The notes: generated by a model from the letters alone, not told the origin. A stretch of DNA of 64,000 bases from Impatiens glandulifera (GCF_907164915.1 NC_061869.1:45877771-45941770), one strand, 5' to 3'; shown: positions 1-16,195, numbered from the stretch's first letter. Numbers and translations are program-made.

Positions 1-3000
1 GTTTATTGTTTTATTTGTAAACTTAAATCACCTCGAACTTTCATTATGAGTAAACTCCTTGTTTATTCTCGTTACAAGCACTCTCTTATTATTTCAAAAA
101 ATTGTCTTTCAAGTGGTACATGCCTTTCTTGTTAGGACCTAGAATCTCATATTATTTGAGATATTTCTCTAATCAATCCATTATCCAACCAGAATAACCC
201 ATGCCGGTATCTCATGACTGGCTAAGCTACCTGTGTCCAATCTGAAAATTCAAAGTTTTGGCAGAACATGTCCAAAATTAGAATGACTACTCAACCATAA
301 TAGCTTATTTGCGGTGGTGTTTTAAATGCAATTACAATTTTTAATAAGAAATTTGGAGTCTTGAGAAATCAACTAGCTTTGAGACAAATTATACATCATT
401 TCAATAATAATAATTAAAAAAAGAAGTTCTGGAATGTCCAGTAATTAAATTTTAAAATACTTAACTTTATTTAAACTTTAAAGTGTTAAAATGATGAATT
501 AGAAAATGACAATAAAAATTTACACATTACTTATTTTATTTTTTTTCACCGCCATACTTATAAGAAAAATTAATATAGACATATTGTATAAGATCAACCC
601 ACTTTTAATGAGTCAAGCAAACTTCTTAAAAATCATTTTGGTATTCTAAGTAGTTCAATGGGACAACCTAATTGTACTGACTTAAAAATTATTGTTGAGG
701 ATTAATCCTATAACAAAACAATATACATTTTGACGAGAATAAGCATAAAAACTTTAATGATTCTTTGTGAGCAAAGAGATCACCTATGTGAGGGAGAAGT
801 ATGATCGCTTCGAAAGAATTGTACAGCTCAATTCTAGACCCTCTCACAGAACCAGACGCGTGTTACATGGCCAAAATGGACACAACCATGAGAGCTTGAC
901 ATGTATCAGGGAGAATTCTATGTGAAAATTTGTAATAATTTACACAAATGTAAGAATAGTTTAAGGACATCGAATTTACTAATCGGCTAGTAAAGTTATA
1001 TACTTTCATAAAGGAAGATTCAAAGGGTTACACCTACCTATCCTATGTAGAATTCAATTGTTGGACCTTTCACCGAGTTAATCTTTCAATTTCCATTAAT
1101 ATGAGTATTGTTGGAAATTTTAAACTAGTTCTATAAATTCCATTAATGAATGAAAATTAGAATATGGGTAATAAAATAAAATTAAATTCACATAAAATTC
1201 AAACGTGAATTAAAGGCTGAAATTTGATCCAAATGTATAATTGAATCAATTAATTTAAATTAATTAATCTGAAATGCCTTGATGACCAATTAACAAAATG
1301 TTGTTAATTTATAGTGTAACTTACATGAGTTTGTTAATATTATTAATTGTTATGATAATTTAATATTATTATTAACAAATTGGAAAACCATATAACGTTA
1401 GTATTGTATTGTAAATTCTTTAATAGTTTGGACAAACAATTACTCTATAATGAAGAGAAAAACGTTAAGGTGAATGAAGAGGCAAACAATGACAACCGTT
1501 GGATTAATTGATGATTTTATTTAATGGTTTAACTTTTCAATAATATAAAACCCCTCATCTCTAATTTCAAATCACTTCATTCTCTTATATTTTCTCACTC
1601 TAGAATTCCAAAAGTCCCCTTCTTGTTTTGTGAGTGTTCTTTGAGTTCCTTGCTTGATATTTTCTATTGAAACCTGATGATAGTTCAAGTACATTGACCA
1701 AGTTCAATGCGTAGTAATTTCAGTACAGAATCACTACTAGATTTGTTGTACCCTAGGAGACATTCATATGCGATAATTTCCAGCACAAATGGGAGATGAT
1801 TGAACTCTTTTAAGAGAAATGTGCTAAACAGTCTCGAATCAACATCTCAATCGGTGATTTTGTTCTTCATATATTTAATTTATTTTTTATTTGTTTATAA
1901 TATCATATGTATATATATTTTCTATTATTTCAAGACAAGATTTCTAACCGTTTATTGATAATTGTCCTTACAGTTTGTACTATTCAAGAAGTACGTCCCA
2001 AATTTGCTAATGAGGAGGAACTGTCAAAGACACTGTCTTGTAGGTGTTTAAGGAGTCTCTACATGCAAAAAAACAATTGTTGAAGAACAACTTGTTATAA
2101 TCCTTTCCAGAATCAAAACACAACGAGTTCTTCTATTCAATTTATGTCTTGAATTCTTTGATGTTATGATTACATCCATTATTGTTCTTACATGTATTTT
2201 TCGAAATCTTTGAAAAAGACGTGTTATATGATTCCTTGGGAACACAGTATCAAGTAAGAAAAGCATAATGAAAATACACCACTTCTAGGTTGTATTTTTC
2301 TCTATTGATATTATAATTTTTGGATTTACAAATTATGTTCCTATTGTGATAAGCTTGGACACACGTTTTTCTAAATGAGAATCTTTTTTCCTAAATCTGT
2401 CCAAAAGGTGAATTATGTAGATACCTTATTTTTTCACACAAAAATTAAAATAATCTTTCCCAGTCAAGTATGATGATTATATTTGATTGTTAGACCGAAA
2501 GACAAAAAACAGAATGTCAATTTCAAAATCGGTTCATTTTGCCCTTTAAAACTTGGTGCAAACACGATTTTTTTTTTTGGAATGGAAGGAGAACTAGCAT
2601 GACACCCCACAACCATGATCCCCTCTAATCTCAAAGCTCTTCCAGATGAAATCGAAATCGTGATCGTTTGGTCTCTTAAGCTGACCCTTTAAAACTTTGT
2701 TCAAACGCCATTTTTTAAAATATTAAAAATTTGAATGAACCAATACCTTCAGATTGACTAGTTTGAAAAATCATGCACTTTGAGTATAATATCCTATTTG
2801 GAAAAATGTATAGAACAACTATTTTAACTCTCGATTGTGCACCCAAATGACATTTTTAATAAATAGATAGAATTGGGAGACCTGATAAGTTCAGATTAAT
2901 CGGTTCAAAAAATTATGAATTTTAAATGTAATATTATTGTTAGAAATTTTGAAAAGAATGTGTTAAAAAATCCAAAAAGAAGAAAACGAGTCAAAACAAA

Positions 3001-3094
3001 CATTTTAAGACTCAGTCAATGTAAGTCAATGCGAGTCCACCTCAATTATTATTCAAACTCGATTTGAGAGAGGCATTCTGTAAGCATGAAAATT
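1..3094. other. AT-rich repeat-derived DNA, no gene recognised
   Basis: I see no supported coding region; reading frames are short and interrupted. From about 1109 the sequence starts TGTTGGAAA and runs through a TATA-like stretch (about 1543-1552), a CT-rich stretch and a leader-like segment. This is the layout of an LTR promoter, but I could not find a second LTR copy or a target duplication, so it remains a guess. The segment 720-1080 reads like decayed internal retroelement sequence without a recognisable domain. Confidence 0.4.
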
Positions 3095-5335
3095 TGACAT
3101 ACCCCAATTTATAATTATATAATAATATTTTGAATTTTTAAATTCAAAATTAAATTAGGATTAATTATTGTGATAATTAAACCATAATTAAAAAAATAAA
3201 AATAACTTGGGATTAAAATTTTGAATTTATTTTACCCAAATTAAACCAAAAAATATGTTGAAATAATTTAATTATAATTTTAGGCATAAATTATGTGTAA
3301 TTTATAGCCTAAAATAATTAAATAAATATCCCAAAATACCCAAAAATAATGAACATAATTTTTTATTATGTTTTCAAAAATATTTTTGTGTATTAATTTG
3401 GTTAAAAAAATGAAAGAAATGGTTAAAAATTCGATTTCAAATAACTTTTTTATTAAAAATAAAAACTGATAATCTAGTGTGGCCGAAATTAATGAAACCA
3501 ACTACAATAGGAGTTTCATCCATAAGATGAGCGCCTAGTCTTCATTTAACGCACCAGGACACTCCGCGTAGCTGGCTGTAAGTAAGAAGATGCGCGCCAG
3601 GACCAAACATGATCAACTAACGGGATGTCAACCCCGTTAGCCGAAAGCGCCCAAACACCCAAACGCTTGATGGACCGCCAACGGATCACAACAACGCGTT
3701 TCATTTTAATGAAACAACTTCATTTCTCATCCTCGTCCCTCCAAACTTCTCATACGTGCACGTCTCTCCATCGCCATCATTTCACTTAAGGTTTGAATTC
3801 AAATCCTACCCTAGAAATAGGTCTGTGAAGACAAAACAGAAATCAAAGTGATGAACTTCAGAAGCCAAATTGAAACCGACCTAGCTTGGGTATAAATACT
3901 CCTTAGGCCTCCTTCTTCTAATCCATCAAAAAGAATCCAACTATCATAACCTATTCAAAGATCTTCATTGGAGCTCCAACGATTGTTTTTTTGAAGAAAT
4001 TGTTCTGGTGTTCTAAACATTGATTTAGACCTTTGGAAAGATTCTTTAAGATCATAAGAGTGTTCTCCAATCACAAGTAAGCTTCCAAACAACCTGTGAT
4101 TCATGTTGTGATTCAAAATTGAAATTTTTTAATTTCATTCGGTTGAACTTGTTTATGGTTCAATTTTGTACTTTCTATAGTTGAAATCGATCCTTAGATG
4201 ATTTCCAAGCTTTCTATCGAAAGAGATTTCATCAATTCAACCACAATAAAAAAAAACAAATTTGATTTTAAAATCTAAAATTTTGAATTTTCGTGTTTTT
4301 GAGCTTTTGAGCTTGGATTTGATTCAAATAGTTGCCTAACATATTTGTAAACATGTTAGAATGAATTTCCAATCATACAACATACATCCCGATCATGTTT
4401 GATTGAACTGAAATTTTTCAAAATAAAAGTTTTAATTTCTGTTTTTAAATCTGTTACAGAGCTTGCTTGATGTTCTTGTTTTGGTCGTGTTTGATTATAA
4501 ATATTATTTGAAAGCTGTTGGAACAAGAATTAGGCCATGAGATGGTCTAATTCAAAAGTTTCCAAATCTTGCCCAAAAAATCATTTCGAAAAATCGACTG
4601 TCATAAGTCTCGATTAATTGGTTATGGGATTAGGAATGGTGATCACTACATCTAGTTGAGTTGATAGCAACTTACATATCACGTTTTCATTATCAGTATC
4701 AAAAGTTGTAAACCTGCAGCTTTGAACCAATGAAGAACACTTGCGTTTTTGGACCGAGTCCTGTAGGATCGAGGACCGATAATCCTCGGACTTGACCGAG
4801 ATCAAGGACCGATAAAATTAATCTAGGACCAAGACCAAAGACCGATGTTCTTGAGTTAGGACGAGCCCTTTGACCGATGTTCTTGAGCTATGACTGAGAA
4901 ATCTGACCGAGGGTTTTCACATAGGACCGAGACTCTCAAGTCTTAGTAGCGAGAGGTCCAACCTTAGGACCGAGGATCTTATCCCAAAACTAGCCCCTAG
5001 CCGAGAGTTTTTCACACCTCGACCGAGAAACTTAGTCCCAAACTAGTCTAGGACTGATAGACTTTTACACCTAGACCGATAATTTTAGCCAAGGAACGAG
5101 AGTGTTTGGTACCCTAACCTAGGAACTTCGGTCCTCCGATCGAGTATCCCAAACTCCAATCGAGAGTTCCCTCAGTCTAGACCGAGTCTCTTTGGTCCCC
5201 GACCGACAAAAACAGATCTATTCCTTAGGATTGATCTGTTTGGTTCCACTTTTCAAAATTGAAAATTAATTTTGTAATTTTGGAACCTAATCCCTTTTCA
5301 AATGATCTCAGAATCTCTTTATGTTAAATTAAATA
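3095..5335 (+). mobile_element. Truncated LTR of a gypsy-like (Tat/Ogre-type?) retroelement, copy A1
   Basis: The block begins TGACATACCCC, has a TATA box (TATAAATA near 3892) followed by a leader-like region, then a long stretch rich in GGACCGAG-type motifs, and stops near 5335. A diverged copy in the opposite orientation occupies about 24180-27674. The AT-rich start, the promoter region, the GACCGA-rich region and the segment before the break occur in the same order in both, which supports one LTR family. The 3' end and internal region are missing here. The gypsy assignment rests on general layout and on the GAGTCGCC motif seen in copy A2, so it is tentative. Confidence 0.45.
4740..5215. 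repeat. Degenerate GGACCGAG motif cluster inside the LTR
   Basis: The heptamer-like motif GACCGA(G/T) recurs at irregular spacing dozens of times across about 480 bp, separated by variable AT-rich words. The same motif as its complement (TCGGTCCTA) fills about 25060-25530 in the oppositely oriented LTR copy, and a weaker GACCAAG version occurs at 21110-21400. It is a variable LTR region, not a regular tandem satellite. Confidence 0.6.
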
Positions 5336-6600
<1,265 letters not shown>

Positions 6601-6812
6601 TTGTCCGATGGAACATTACCATTTTTTGGGCCCATTAATCGTCGGTTGGTCGGTCGTGATTGCAACAAATTAAGCTAAACAGGTCTATTATGTCTTACTT
6701 TTAGATCTGATTATTCCTTCGCTGGCAATCGCTGCTTAAGATAAGAAATAAAGAGAGAGAGACGAACTCTTAGTTGGGTTGACATCACAGCCTGCTGAAT
6801 CGATCGGAAAAG
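6601..6812 (+). promoter_or_regulatory. Presumed alpha-tubulin proximal promoter and 5' UTR
   Basis: GC content rises compared with the AT-rich DNA upstream. A purine-rich GA run (about 6747-6763) lies shortly before the start codon, as is common in plant leaders. I see no clear TATA box, so the transcription start cannot be placed. The assignment is by position only. Confidence 0.35.
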
Positions 6813-9552
<2,740 letters not shown>

Positions 9553-9845
9553 GGGAGCAGAACAATGTAGTTCTTACTCTTTTAGTAGTGTGTGTTGGTT
9601 GTGTGTGTTCAAGAAGCTTGTAATTCATCCTCATTACATTTTTTTTATCTTGTGTATTCTCAAAATGGTTTTCTCTCTTTCTCTTCCCATGGAAAACAGG
9701 CTGATGCTGTGTTGTGTGTTCAAGGAGCCTGATTGCCCTACCTATTATTCATTCTCATTTCATGTATTTCTTTTTATTATTTGGAATATTTTTTGATTTT
9801 TTATTGTGTAATTTTAAGGTAAAATTGTTATTCAATAATAGTTAT
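9553..9845 (+). other. Alpha-tubulin 3' UTR with an internal partial duplication
   Basis: Downstream of the TAA the sequence is T-rich, as in plant 3' UTRs. A segment beginning GTGTGTTCAAGAAGC (about 9605) is followed about 105 bp later by a diverged copy beginning GTGTGTTCAAGGAGC (about 9714), both leading into ATTCAT...CTCATT. The polyadenylation site cannot be placed; TTCAATAATAG near 9830 is a possible near-upstream element. Confidence 0.45.
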
Positions 9846-10345
9846 ATATTATTATTATTATTATTATATTTAACCATTTTAAAATTTTATATATTTAAAT
9901 ATAAAATTAATAATAACACTATAAAAAAAATACTTACAAGATTAATTATATTAATTTATTTATTTAAATAAATAATAACTTTATTTTTTAATTTTTAAAT
10001 ATAATTTTGTTTTTTAAACGTAAAATCGTATAGAATCATAAAATCGAAATTATTTATAAACTCGTAAAATCGTAAAATTTTATTATCGTAAATTTAAAAT
10101 CTTAAGAGTTTACCTATTTAAGAGTTACTTAAAATTAGACTCCTTAACTTAATGTGAAAACGTAAAATCGTAAGATTTTAAGAGTAACTCAAGATTTTAA
10201 CCGTTGGTTAATGAACTACACAAGTATTAATTTATAGAGCTCCATGGACGATATTCAAAAGAGATCGATCATTGGTAAAACAATAAGTTTGTTTATCTCT
10301 TCCGAGGATGAAGGAGAGCATGCCCAAACCAGATCCTATTACAGA
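9846..10345. other. AT-rich intergenic DNA, no gene
   Basis: An ATT-type microsatellite (about 9849-9868), long A/T runs, and a cluster of short repeats of AAATCGTAAAAT type (10010-10180) are visible. No coding region is supported. Confidence 0.6.
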
Positions 10346-10437
10346 TTTCAGTGTACCTCTTTTTCGGACCAATCAGAAAACAATATTATTATTTCAGTGT
10401 ACCTCTTTTTCGGACCAATCAGAAAACAATATTATTA
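10346..10437. repeat. 46-bp exact tandem duplication
   Basis: A 46-bp unit starting TTTCAGTGTACCTC occurs twice back to back, apparently without differences, ending in an ATT run. The short reading frame across it is an effect of the duplication and is not a gene. Confidence 0.9.
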
Positions 10438-10667
10438 TTTTATTATTTACGTAAAACCAAAACTTGATAAGCCCAATACAAATGATGGAAATGAGTGTTT
10501 TACATGAGTTAGAGTTATTAAGTCATTAAATTTCATCGGTCACTGTAAATAATTTATATGTTTTATTTATAATTATATATTAAATATAATTATATATAAA
10601 AATATATTTATAATTTTATTTATGTTGTATTTAAAATAATTTGTATTAATTATGTTATAATTTATAG

Positions 10668-10710
<43 letters not shown>

Positions 10711-11174
10711 TAATTATAAATTAATTTGTGAGATATTTAAATTAATTTATATTAATTATTAATTATTTTATTTATGATATAATATATTAATAATTTATAT
10801 AATTTAATTTATTTGTGATATATTTAAATTAATTTGTACAAATTATTTCATAATTTATATAATTATATATATATATATATATTAAAATTTATTTATAAGT
10901 TTGTAATTATTTTATAATTTTTATAATTACAAATTAAATATATATATAAAACAACATATTAAAAATAGTTTTTTTGTAATATATTTAAATTAATTTGTAA
11001 AATAAAATATTTTAAAATTTATTTGTAAAATATTTAAATGAATTTATTTTAATTATATATATATATATATATACGATTAATGTAAAATCACTAAGACATT
11101 CATGTAAAAACATTTAAACGTTCATGTAAAATTATTTATATCTTAATGTAAACCTTGCAAAAGAATAAAAAAAT

Positions 11175-11350
11175 GTGAAACAAGCGCTACCTAGTGAGTC
11201 TTGCTTCACAAGGTATTTATAGCGCTCAAAGGAGTGAAACAAGCGCTACCTGGTGAGTCTTGCTTCAATAGAATTTTACAGCGCTGATAGGAGTGAAACA
11301 AGCGCTACATGGTGAGACTTACTTCAATAGTTAATTACATTAATCAATCA
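11175..11350. repeat. 59-bp tandem array with hairpin-forming units
   Basis: Three units start GTGAAACAAGCGCTACC at 11175, 11234 and 11293. Within a unit the left part (GCTACCTGGTGAG) is the inverse of the right part (CTTCACtAGGTA in the best conserved copies elsewhere), so each unit can fold on itself. Related arrays lie at 45523-45760 and 47341-47505. Confidence 0.85.
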
Positions 11351-11754
11351 CTCATTTGTGCTTGCTTCACTTTTATTTATATTGTTAATAAAAATGAAAC
11401 TAGTTTCACTGAAGTAATATTTTAAATACATAGAAATTTTATGTTGCCTCCCATTATTCACGTTCTTTCTCATCAATTTTTCAAACCCTAGAATGAATTT
11501 TCTCTGCCACAATATTCTCGCGAAAATGGCCTTTGTTGGGTGACGTCGAAGGTTCTTTGTGGTCTTTGAGATGATGCTAATGCAACCTTGGATCCCTTGA
11601 AGTATGTAGCGACTTGACGTTAGAGATATGTGAATTCACTGTTAGAAATCGTCCGTCGAGTTTTTGTCTTCATTACCATTCACTGTAAATCTACCCACCT
11701 CAGAAATAATCACTCTCTTTGACTCTCTCTACTTGCTTCCGATCGATTACTTTC

Positions 11755-11844
11755 AAAATTTCGGAATCAGATCTAGTTTCCTTCATGGATGCCGCAAAGG
11801 CGATGAATGCTCAGCTCTTTTTTCTCAAGAAAATGGGAAATCAG
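11755..11844 (+). pseudogene. Exon-like fragment shared with 49066-49155
   Basis: One frame reads ISESDLVSFMDAAKAM and continues for about ten more codons before a GTAAGT donor-like sequence at 11845. The same frame is conserved at 49066-49155, where the reading continues SPLFSRKWE and then stops. Shared protein-level conservation between two diverged repeat copies suggests a captured host exon. I do not recognise the parent gene. Confidence 0.45.
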
Positions 11845-11984
11845 GTAAGTTCAAATCTCAAACATACTTTCCTCGCATAACCAACTAAGAGAAGAGAAAA
11901 ACTCACCGTCAAAGAAAATAACTTTTTCCAACCTCATAATTTTTGCTGCATTCGCCAAATAGGTATCAATTTTGTTCTTGTATC

Positions 11985-12767
11985 TTTTGAGTGACAACCT
12001 TTCTTATTTAAAAGTGTTTGGTTGTTTATTATTTGTACATATTAATGAATTTGATAGAAATAAACTTGATCTAAATTCTAATAAGTATTTTTTCATTGGT
12101 TATGGTGACATCGAGTTTGGTTTCATTTTTGGGATAATTAAAATTGGAAGATCATTCGTAGTAGGAACATCATATTCAATGAACATGTTCTTTACAAATA
12201 TAGTGTTGGGAAGTCAAATAGTGATTCTAAATTGGAAGAGAATGGTATGGTCGATTTGAGAGATTTTTAGCTGAATATATACCGACTATTGAATAAAACC
12301 AAAGTGTTGTTGAAGAAGAAATTGTTGAGAACGTGACCCCAAAGGTAAATCAATAAACACATGTTATATAGTTAAGAATATCGTCAACAAATTGATAACT
12401 AGTCGATAGGTGGTCTCCATCTTTGAAATATATCTTGTTGACAGATAGAGGTGAACCTGAATGCTACGAAGAAATAATACAATCTGATGAATCAGTTAAG
12501 TGAGAGTCAATGATAAAATATGAGATAGACTTTTTGACGTTGAATTAGACTATGAAACTCATCGAACTATCAAAGGAAAATAAAACACTTTACAACAAAT
12601 GAATCTTTAGGATTAAAGAAGAACGTGATAAAACCATGAAGTACAAGGCAATGTTGGTTGTGAAAGGATTTCAACTAAAGAAATGTATTGACTATAACGA
12701 GATATTCTCTCTAGTGGTCAAATTGATGACAATCAGAACTATTTTGAGTTTGGTTGTGAGAGAAGAG
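11985..12767 (+). pseudogene. Ty1/copia polyprotein fragment (integrase C-terminus to start of RT)
   Basis: The translation aligns by eye with the integrase C-terminal segment of the copia element on the minus strand at 57.8-62.5 kb (LSYLKVFGCL, then GIIKIGRSFVV) and then with the start of its reverse transcriptase (VVKGFQ, DYNEIFSLVVKL, TIRTILSLV). Frameshifts and stops break it. On the right it is cut at 12767/12768 by the ~1-kb LTR that follows; the rest of the polyprotein is not found on the other side. Confidence 0.8.
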
Positions 12768-13789
12768 TGTTAGGATCGAATACAATAGTAGAAGAGGGGG
12801 TTGAATACTGCTATACTATTTTTCACTTTAAACTCAATTTTAATCATGTTAAGAACTGAAAATCTACTTTTATTCATTAACAAATCGTAACAAGCTCTTG
12901 AACAGTTTACATGGTGTACGCAGACGAATGGATTATATTCGTTAGTACAGGCTAGTGCGCAGGCGAATGAAATATTCGTTAGTACATGGTGTACGAGGTT
13001 GTAGTGCGTAGGTGAATGGAATATTCGTTTATCATTTTTCCTGTCACAGCAGAGAGCTGGTTGTACATTTTGATGTATTCAGCTAACGTGGAACTAATCT
13101 GATAGCAAACTCTTCTCTACAGATGATCAGCTCTACTGATGAGCGAACTCAGTTGTAGGCACAACACATTTGTTGGTGCAATAATGTTGATGGAAACTCA
13201 GCTGTTGGTGCAACACACCTGTTGGAACAACATTACTTATGCTAACTCAGCTGTTGGCACAACACTATTGTTGGACTACTCAACTGTTAATGCATCTCTA
13301 TTGTTGGGCTACTATACTATTAGCGCTTCTTAAGCTCTACTGATGCCAACTATGTTGCCAACGCGTCTTCAACTCTGCTGATGGAAACTCAGTTGTTGGG
13401 CTACTCAGCTATTAGCGATTCTTCATCTCTGTTGATGGCAACTCAGTTGTTGGTGCAACTCTACTGTTGACGCTTCTTCAGCTCTGTTGATGGCAACTCA
13501 GCTGTTTGCGCAACTCTGTTGTTGGGCTACTTAGTTGTTAGCACATCTCTGCTGATGTCAACTCTGCTACTAGCAAGATTTTAGATTTATCTACGTATTA
13601 ACAAATTACTGAACTTAGTTTTATTCCTTTATCAAAAAGCATCATCAAAACTATGTGTGTTCATTTTAATTGTCCTTAGTCCATTTTAATCAATTAAATC
13701 GTTTTTCATATTTAACTTTAATTAACGATTTTCCCTTTAATATTTATTTAACAATTTCTCATTTTCTTCCTTTATAACTTAATCTAACA
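12768..13789 (-). mobile_element. 3' LTR of a minus-strand copia-type element (~1.0 kb)
   Basis: The block is bounded by TG (12768) and CA (13789). Next to its right end, on the minus strand, is a polypurine tract ending GGAGAAATTG, the usual mark just upstream of a 3' LTR. The end sequence CGATCCTAACA (minus strand) matches the end of the LTR at 29176-30248 and resembles that of the solo LTR at 52730, so the three belong to one group. It is inserted in the older copia fragment at 11985-12767. The expected partner LTR on the right was not found, so the element is truncated. Confidence 0.7.
13130..13560. repeat. Degenerate GCTGTTGG(C/T)GCAAC repeat region within the LTR
   Basis: The words CTCAGCTGTTGG, GCAACAC and CTACTGATG recur irregularly over 430 bp with a loose period of about 25-50 bp. 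It lies inside the LTR in the position where the solo LTR at 52730 has its own 28-bp array, so variable repeats are a habit of this LTR group. The reading frame through it is a by-product. Confidence 0.6.
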
Positions 13790-14825
13790 ATTTCTCCATT
13801 TTTGATGATGTTAAAACTAAGTTATGAAAGCAGGGAACTAAGGATAAATTATATATATATATGGACATAAATGAGAAAAATATTCAAAATATAGATTCCC
13901 CCTTTTTAGTTCTTCGTCCTTTGTATCTTGCTTGAGCCTTCAACTGGTTTCTTTACATTGCTACCTTCCTCTTCCCGCTTTCTCCCTCGCTACTCTGTCT
14001 CCTCTACCACTTTTTCCCCTTTTAACATCATCAGACTCGATCAATTATCTCCTATTTGCAATCTGTATTCTAATAGTGTCGATCTTCGCGGAGAGCTCTC
14101 TATTGTAACTGCCGAGGGTATTGTTCAAAAAATGTTTGAGCCTTCTCATGGATTCCTTGATTATAGTAATCTCAATACTACTCTTTGTGATCTGGCTAGG
14201 GATTTTATCCTGAGCGGATGATGTCGAGGTCGATGTTGTCGAGGTAGTTGACGTCCTCTCCTTTAAAGATTCAATTTCTCCAAAGATATTGGCAATGCTC
14301 TGTTGTAGAGGAGCAAGAGAGTCTTGAATAAAGTCACGTAGATCCGCCTTTCCTTGAGATGACTCCTCTACTGAATCAGGAGTTGATTGATGATGAAGGA
14401 TACGATTGGTATCATTTGCAGGGGAATAGCTTTTTCACTTTCCAGAATAGCTACTTCCTTGTCAAAAAATGGAACATGCCCTTTTGAAGATGAAGATAAT
14501 TGAGAAGAAGGCACCTGATTTAACGCTAAAGAAGTAAATTCGAACTGCTCAATCTCTACAAAGTCGTCTTTGAATATTTCAGTTGTTGCTGCAGAGTGAC
14601 TTGATGCAGTCGAGGAAGGTTGCTGCTCAATTAGGAAGATTTGTTGCTCGAAAGTAGGGGAGGATTGTTATTCTGTTGCGGAGGGTTGCTGCTCAGCAAC
14701 TAGGAGTTGCTGCTCAAAAGCTGGGAGTTGCTGCTCGTTAGTTGGAAGTTGTTGCTCTGCAGTTGGGTTGGAAATCACTGATTGGACTGGAGCTGACTTA
14801 AGTGTAGGAGTTGAGTCGGGCACTT
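13790..14825 (-). pseudogene. Internal region of the same element: ORF remnant with EQQLP repeats
   Basis: On the minus strand, immediately upstream of the LTR, a broken frame (about 14450-14810) contains a short repeat AEQQLP / NEQQLP / FEQQL / AEQQP, followed by Ser/Glu-rich sequence and further stop-interrupted frames down to 13860. The plus-strand element at 28.3-30.2 kb has an equivalent ORF directly upstream of its LTR. Such post-pol ORFs occur in some plant copia lineages; I assign no function. A plus-strand frame at 13928-14221 overlaps it and is judged a shadow. Confidence 0.4.
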
Positions 14826-16026
14826 GTAACGATTCTAAATGTTAAGGAATGAGACTTGAATCCCACATTGGAATGTGATGTTCATATGTGTGGTTTAGTG
14901 GGCTCTCCCACCTTATCAACTAGCTTTTAATGTGTGGTTCTCCTAGGAGTTGTTACAGATCAGACTAGGGTTCGAATCTCCGAACGCCTATGTTTCTTTT
15001 ATTTACTTTAGCTTTTTTCCGCGCGGTTTTCGCATGTTTCCTCGGTCGGCCAGCAAGGAATGTGATTCAGTTTCTTGGTCGGGAGGTTACCATCTCCTTT
15101 GTTATGTTTTTTTTGTAGTATTCTAAACAAAATAATGTCAAGCGGAGGGGTCACCAGAGCCAGGACCTAGGACCAAGAGCGATCCGAGACCTAGGCCCAA
15201 CCATACGTAGAAGGCCCGGGCGCAAACACGTTCTTATACCTGTTCTTATGAGTTATTCGATGAAGACCAAGCAACAACCTCAAGTTTACATTTGATTTCG
15301 ATAAATTATGATATCTCACTCATTTCTTGACCAAATTGACTCAAGTAAAATAAATAGGTTATAAAAACTAATAAATTAACATTCTCTTGTATTCTATCTT
15401 GTCATTTTTTAGAAAACGAAAGGAAACAACTTACCTTTCATTTACTACACCAACTAGTGATATTAGTATTTGACAAATCGAAAAATATATAGTAATTATA
15501 TTCAGGACTATTGTAATGGAAGGTTTCTACTTTTATCATTTTTTTCTATTGTATTTTCTAACATTGACAATATATATTTTGTATTTTTCAATAAAAGACT
15601 TCATATTTTCGCTCAACATATTTTGAAATTGAAGTTATTTTCATGTATAGAAATAAATTATAATCAATAAGAATATTTAAAAATGAATATATTTTATTAG
15701 AAATTAAATTATTTTGTTAGATGAATTTAGTTAGTTGTATAAATAAATGTTTTTGTAATTTTAGAAAACTCAACTAACATATTAAAATATTTATATTTTA
15801 ATTATTAAAAATATTAAAAAGAAAAAATGAAATAATATTAATATTTTACCCAATAATTTGTGATTAAAATTAGGGACAAATAAGTAAAAGAAATTGTGTT
15901 CCAATTTTATTTTTTTATCTTGTGGTATAACTTCAAGAAAAAGTCGAGGCATTTCGCTCATTAATTGAGGGCAATATTTTAAATAAATTGTCACGATTTA
16001 TGGATGATTAAGTTTAACATATATTT
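14826..16026. other. Dispersed repeat fragments, no gene
   Basis: The part 14826-14990 contains a CCCACATTGGAATGTG palindrome-like word and a B-box-like GGGTTCGAATCTCC without a convincing A box. About 15040-15370 is a diverged copy of 18990-19350 (shared order: GCCCGG or GGCCTAGG words, TTCTTATGAGTT, TCAAGTTT, TTGACCAAATTGAC). The rest is AT-rich. Short reading frames here have no visible domain. Confidence 0.45.
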
Positions 16027-16187
16027 AGGGAAATTTGAGTAAATGACCTCAATGATTGAGGTATTTGAGGTGGTGGCAAAATATAATTTTAATTGTGTTC
16101 GTGGTCTTTTATTTTTTTTTTTGACGAAATTGCCCTTTTCGCGAAACGCGAAGGGACTTAGCGTTTCGCGAAGTGGATTAGGTTTAG

Positions 16188-16195
16188 TATAAATA
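16188..16195 (+). promoter_or_regulatory. Inward-facing TATA box, left arm
   Basis: TATAAATA is followed by a pyrimidine-rich leader-like stretch. The mirrored copy is at 18239-18246. Together they would drive convergent transcription across the element. Confidence 0.45.

Larger units (their letters stand above)
10510..11900 (+). mobile_element. Short copy of a mosaic repeat family (related to 44.7-49.2 kb)
   Basis: Three blocks of this region recur in the same order at 44.8-49.2 kb: an AT-rich left part, a 59-bp hairpin-forming array (11175-11350 here, 45523-45760 there), and a segment from CCCATTATTCA to ATCGTCCGTCGAGTTTTTG (11450-11670 here, 45868-46083 there). A fourth block, an exon-like stretch (11755-11844), matches 49066-49155. 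The larger copy carries about 3 kb between blocks three and four that is absent here, so this copy may be an internally deleted derivative. Termini and target duplications could not be fixed, so the superfamily is unknown. Confidence 0.55.

Noticed and set aside
13928..14221. 97-codon plus-strand frame
   Set aside because: It lies opposite the element's own minus-strand internal region and shows no domain; it is possible but not supported.
14935..14990. tRNA gene
   Set aside because: A B-box-like GGGTTCGAATCTCC is present but I could not find an A box or acceptor stem pairing.
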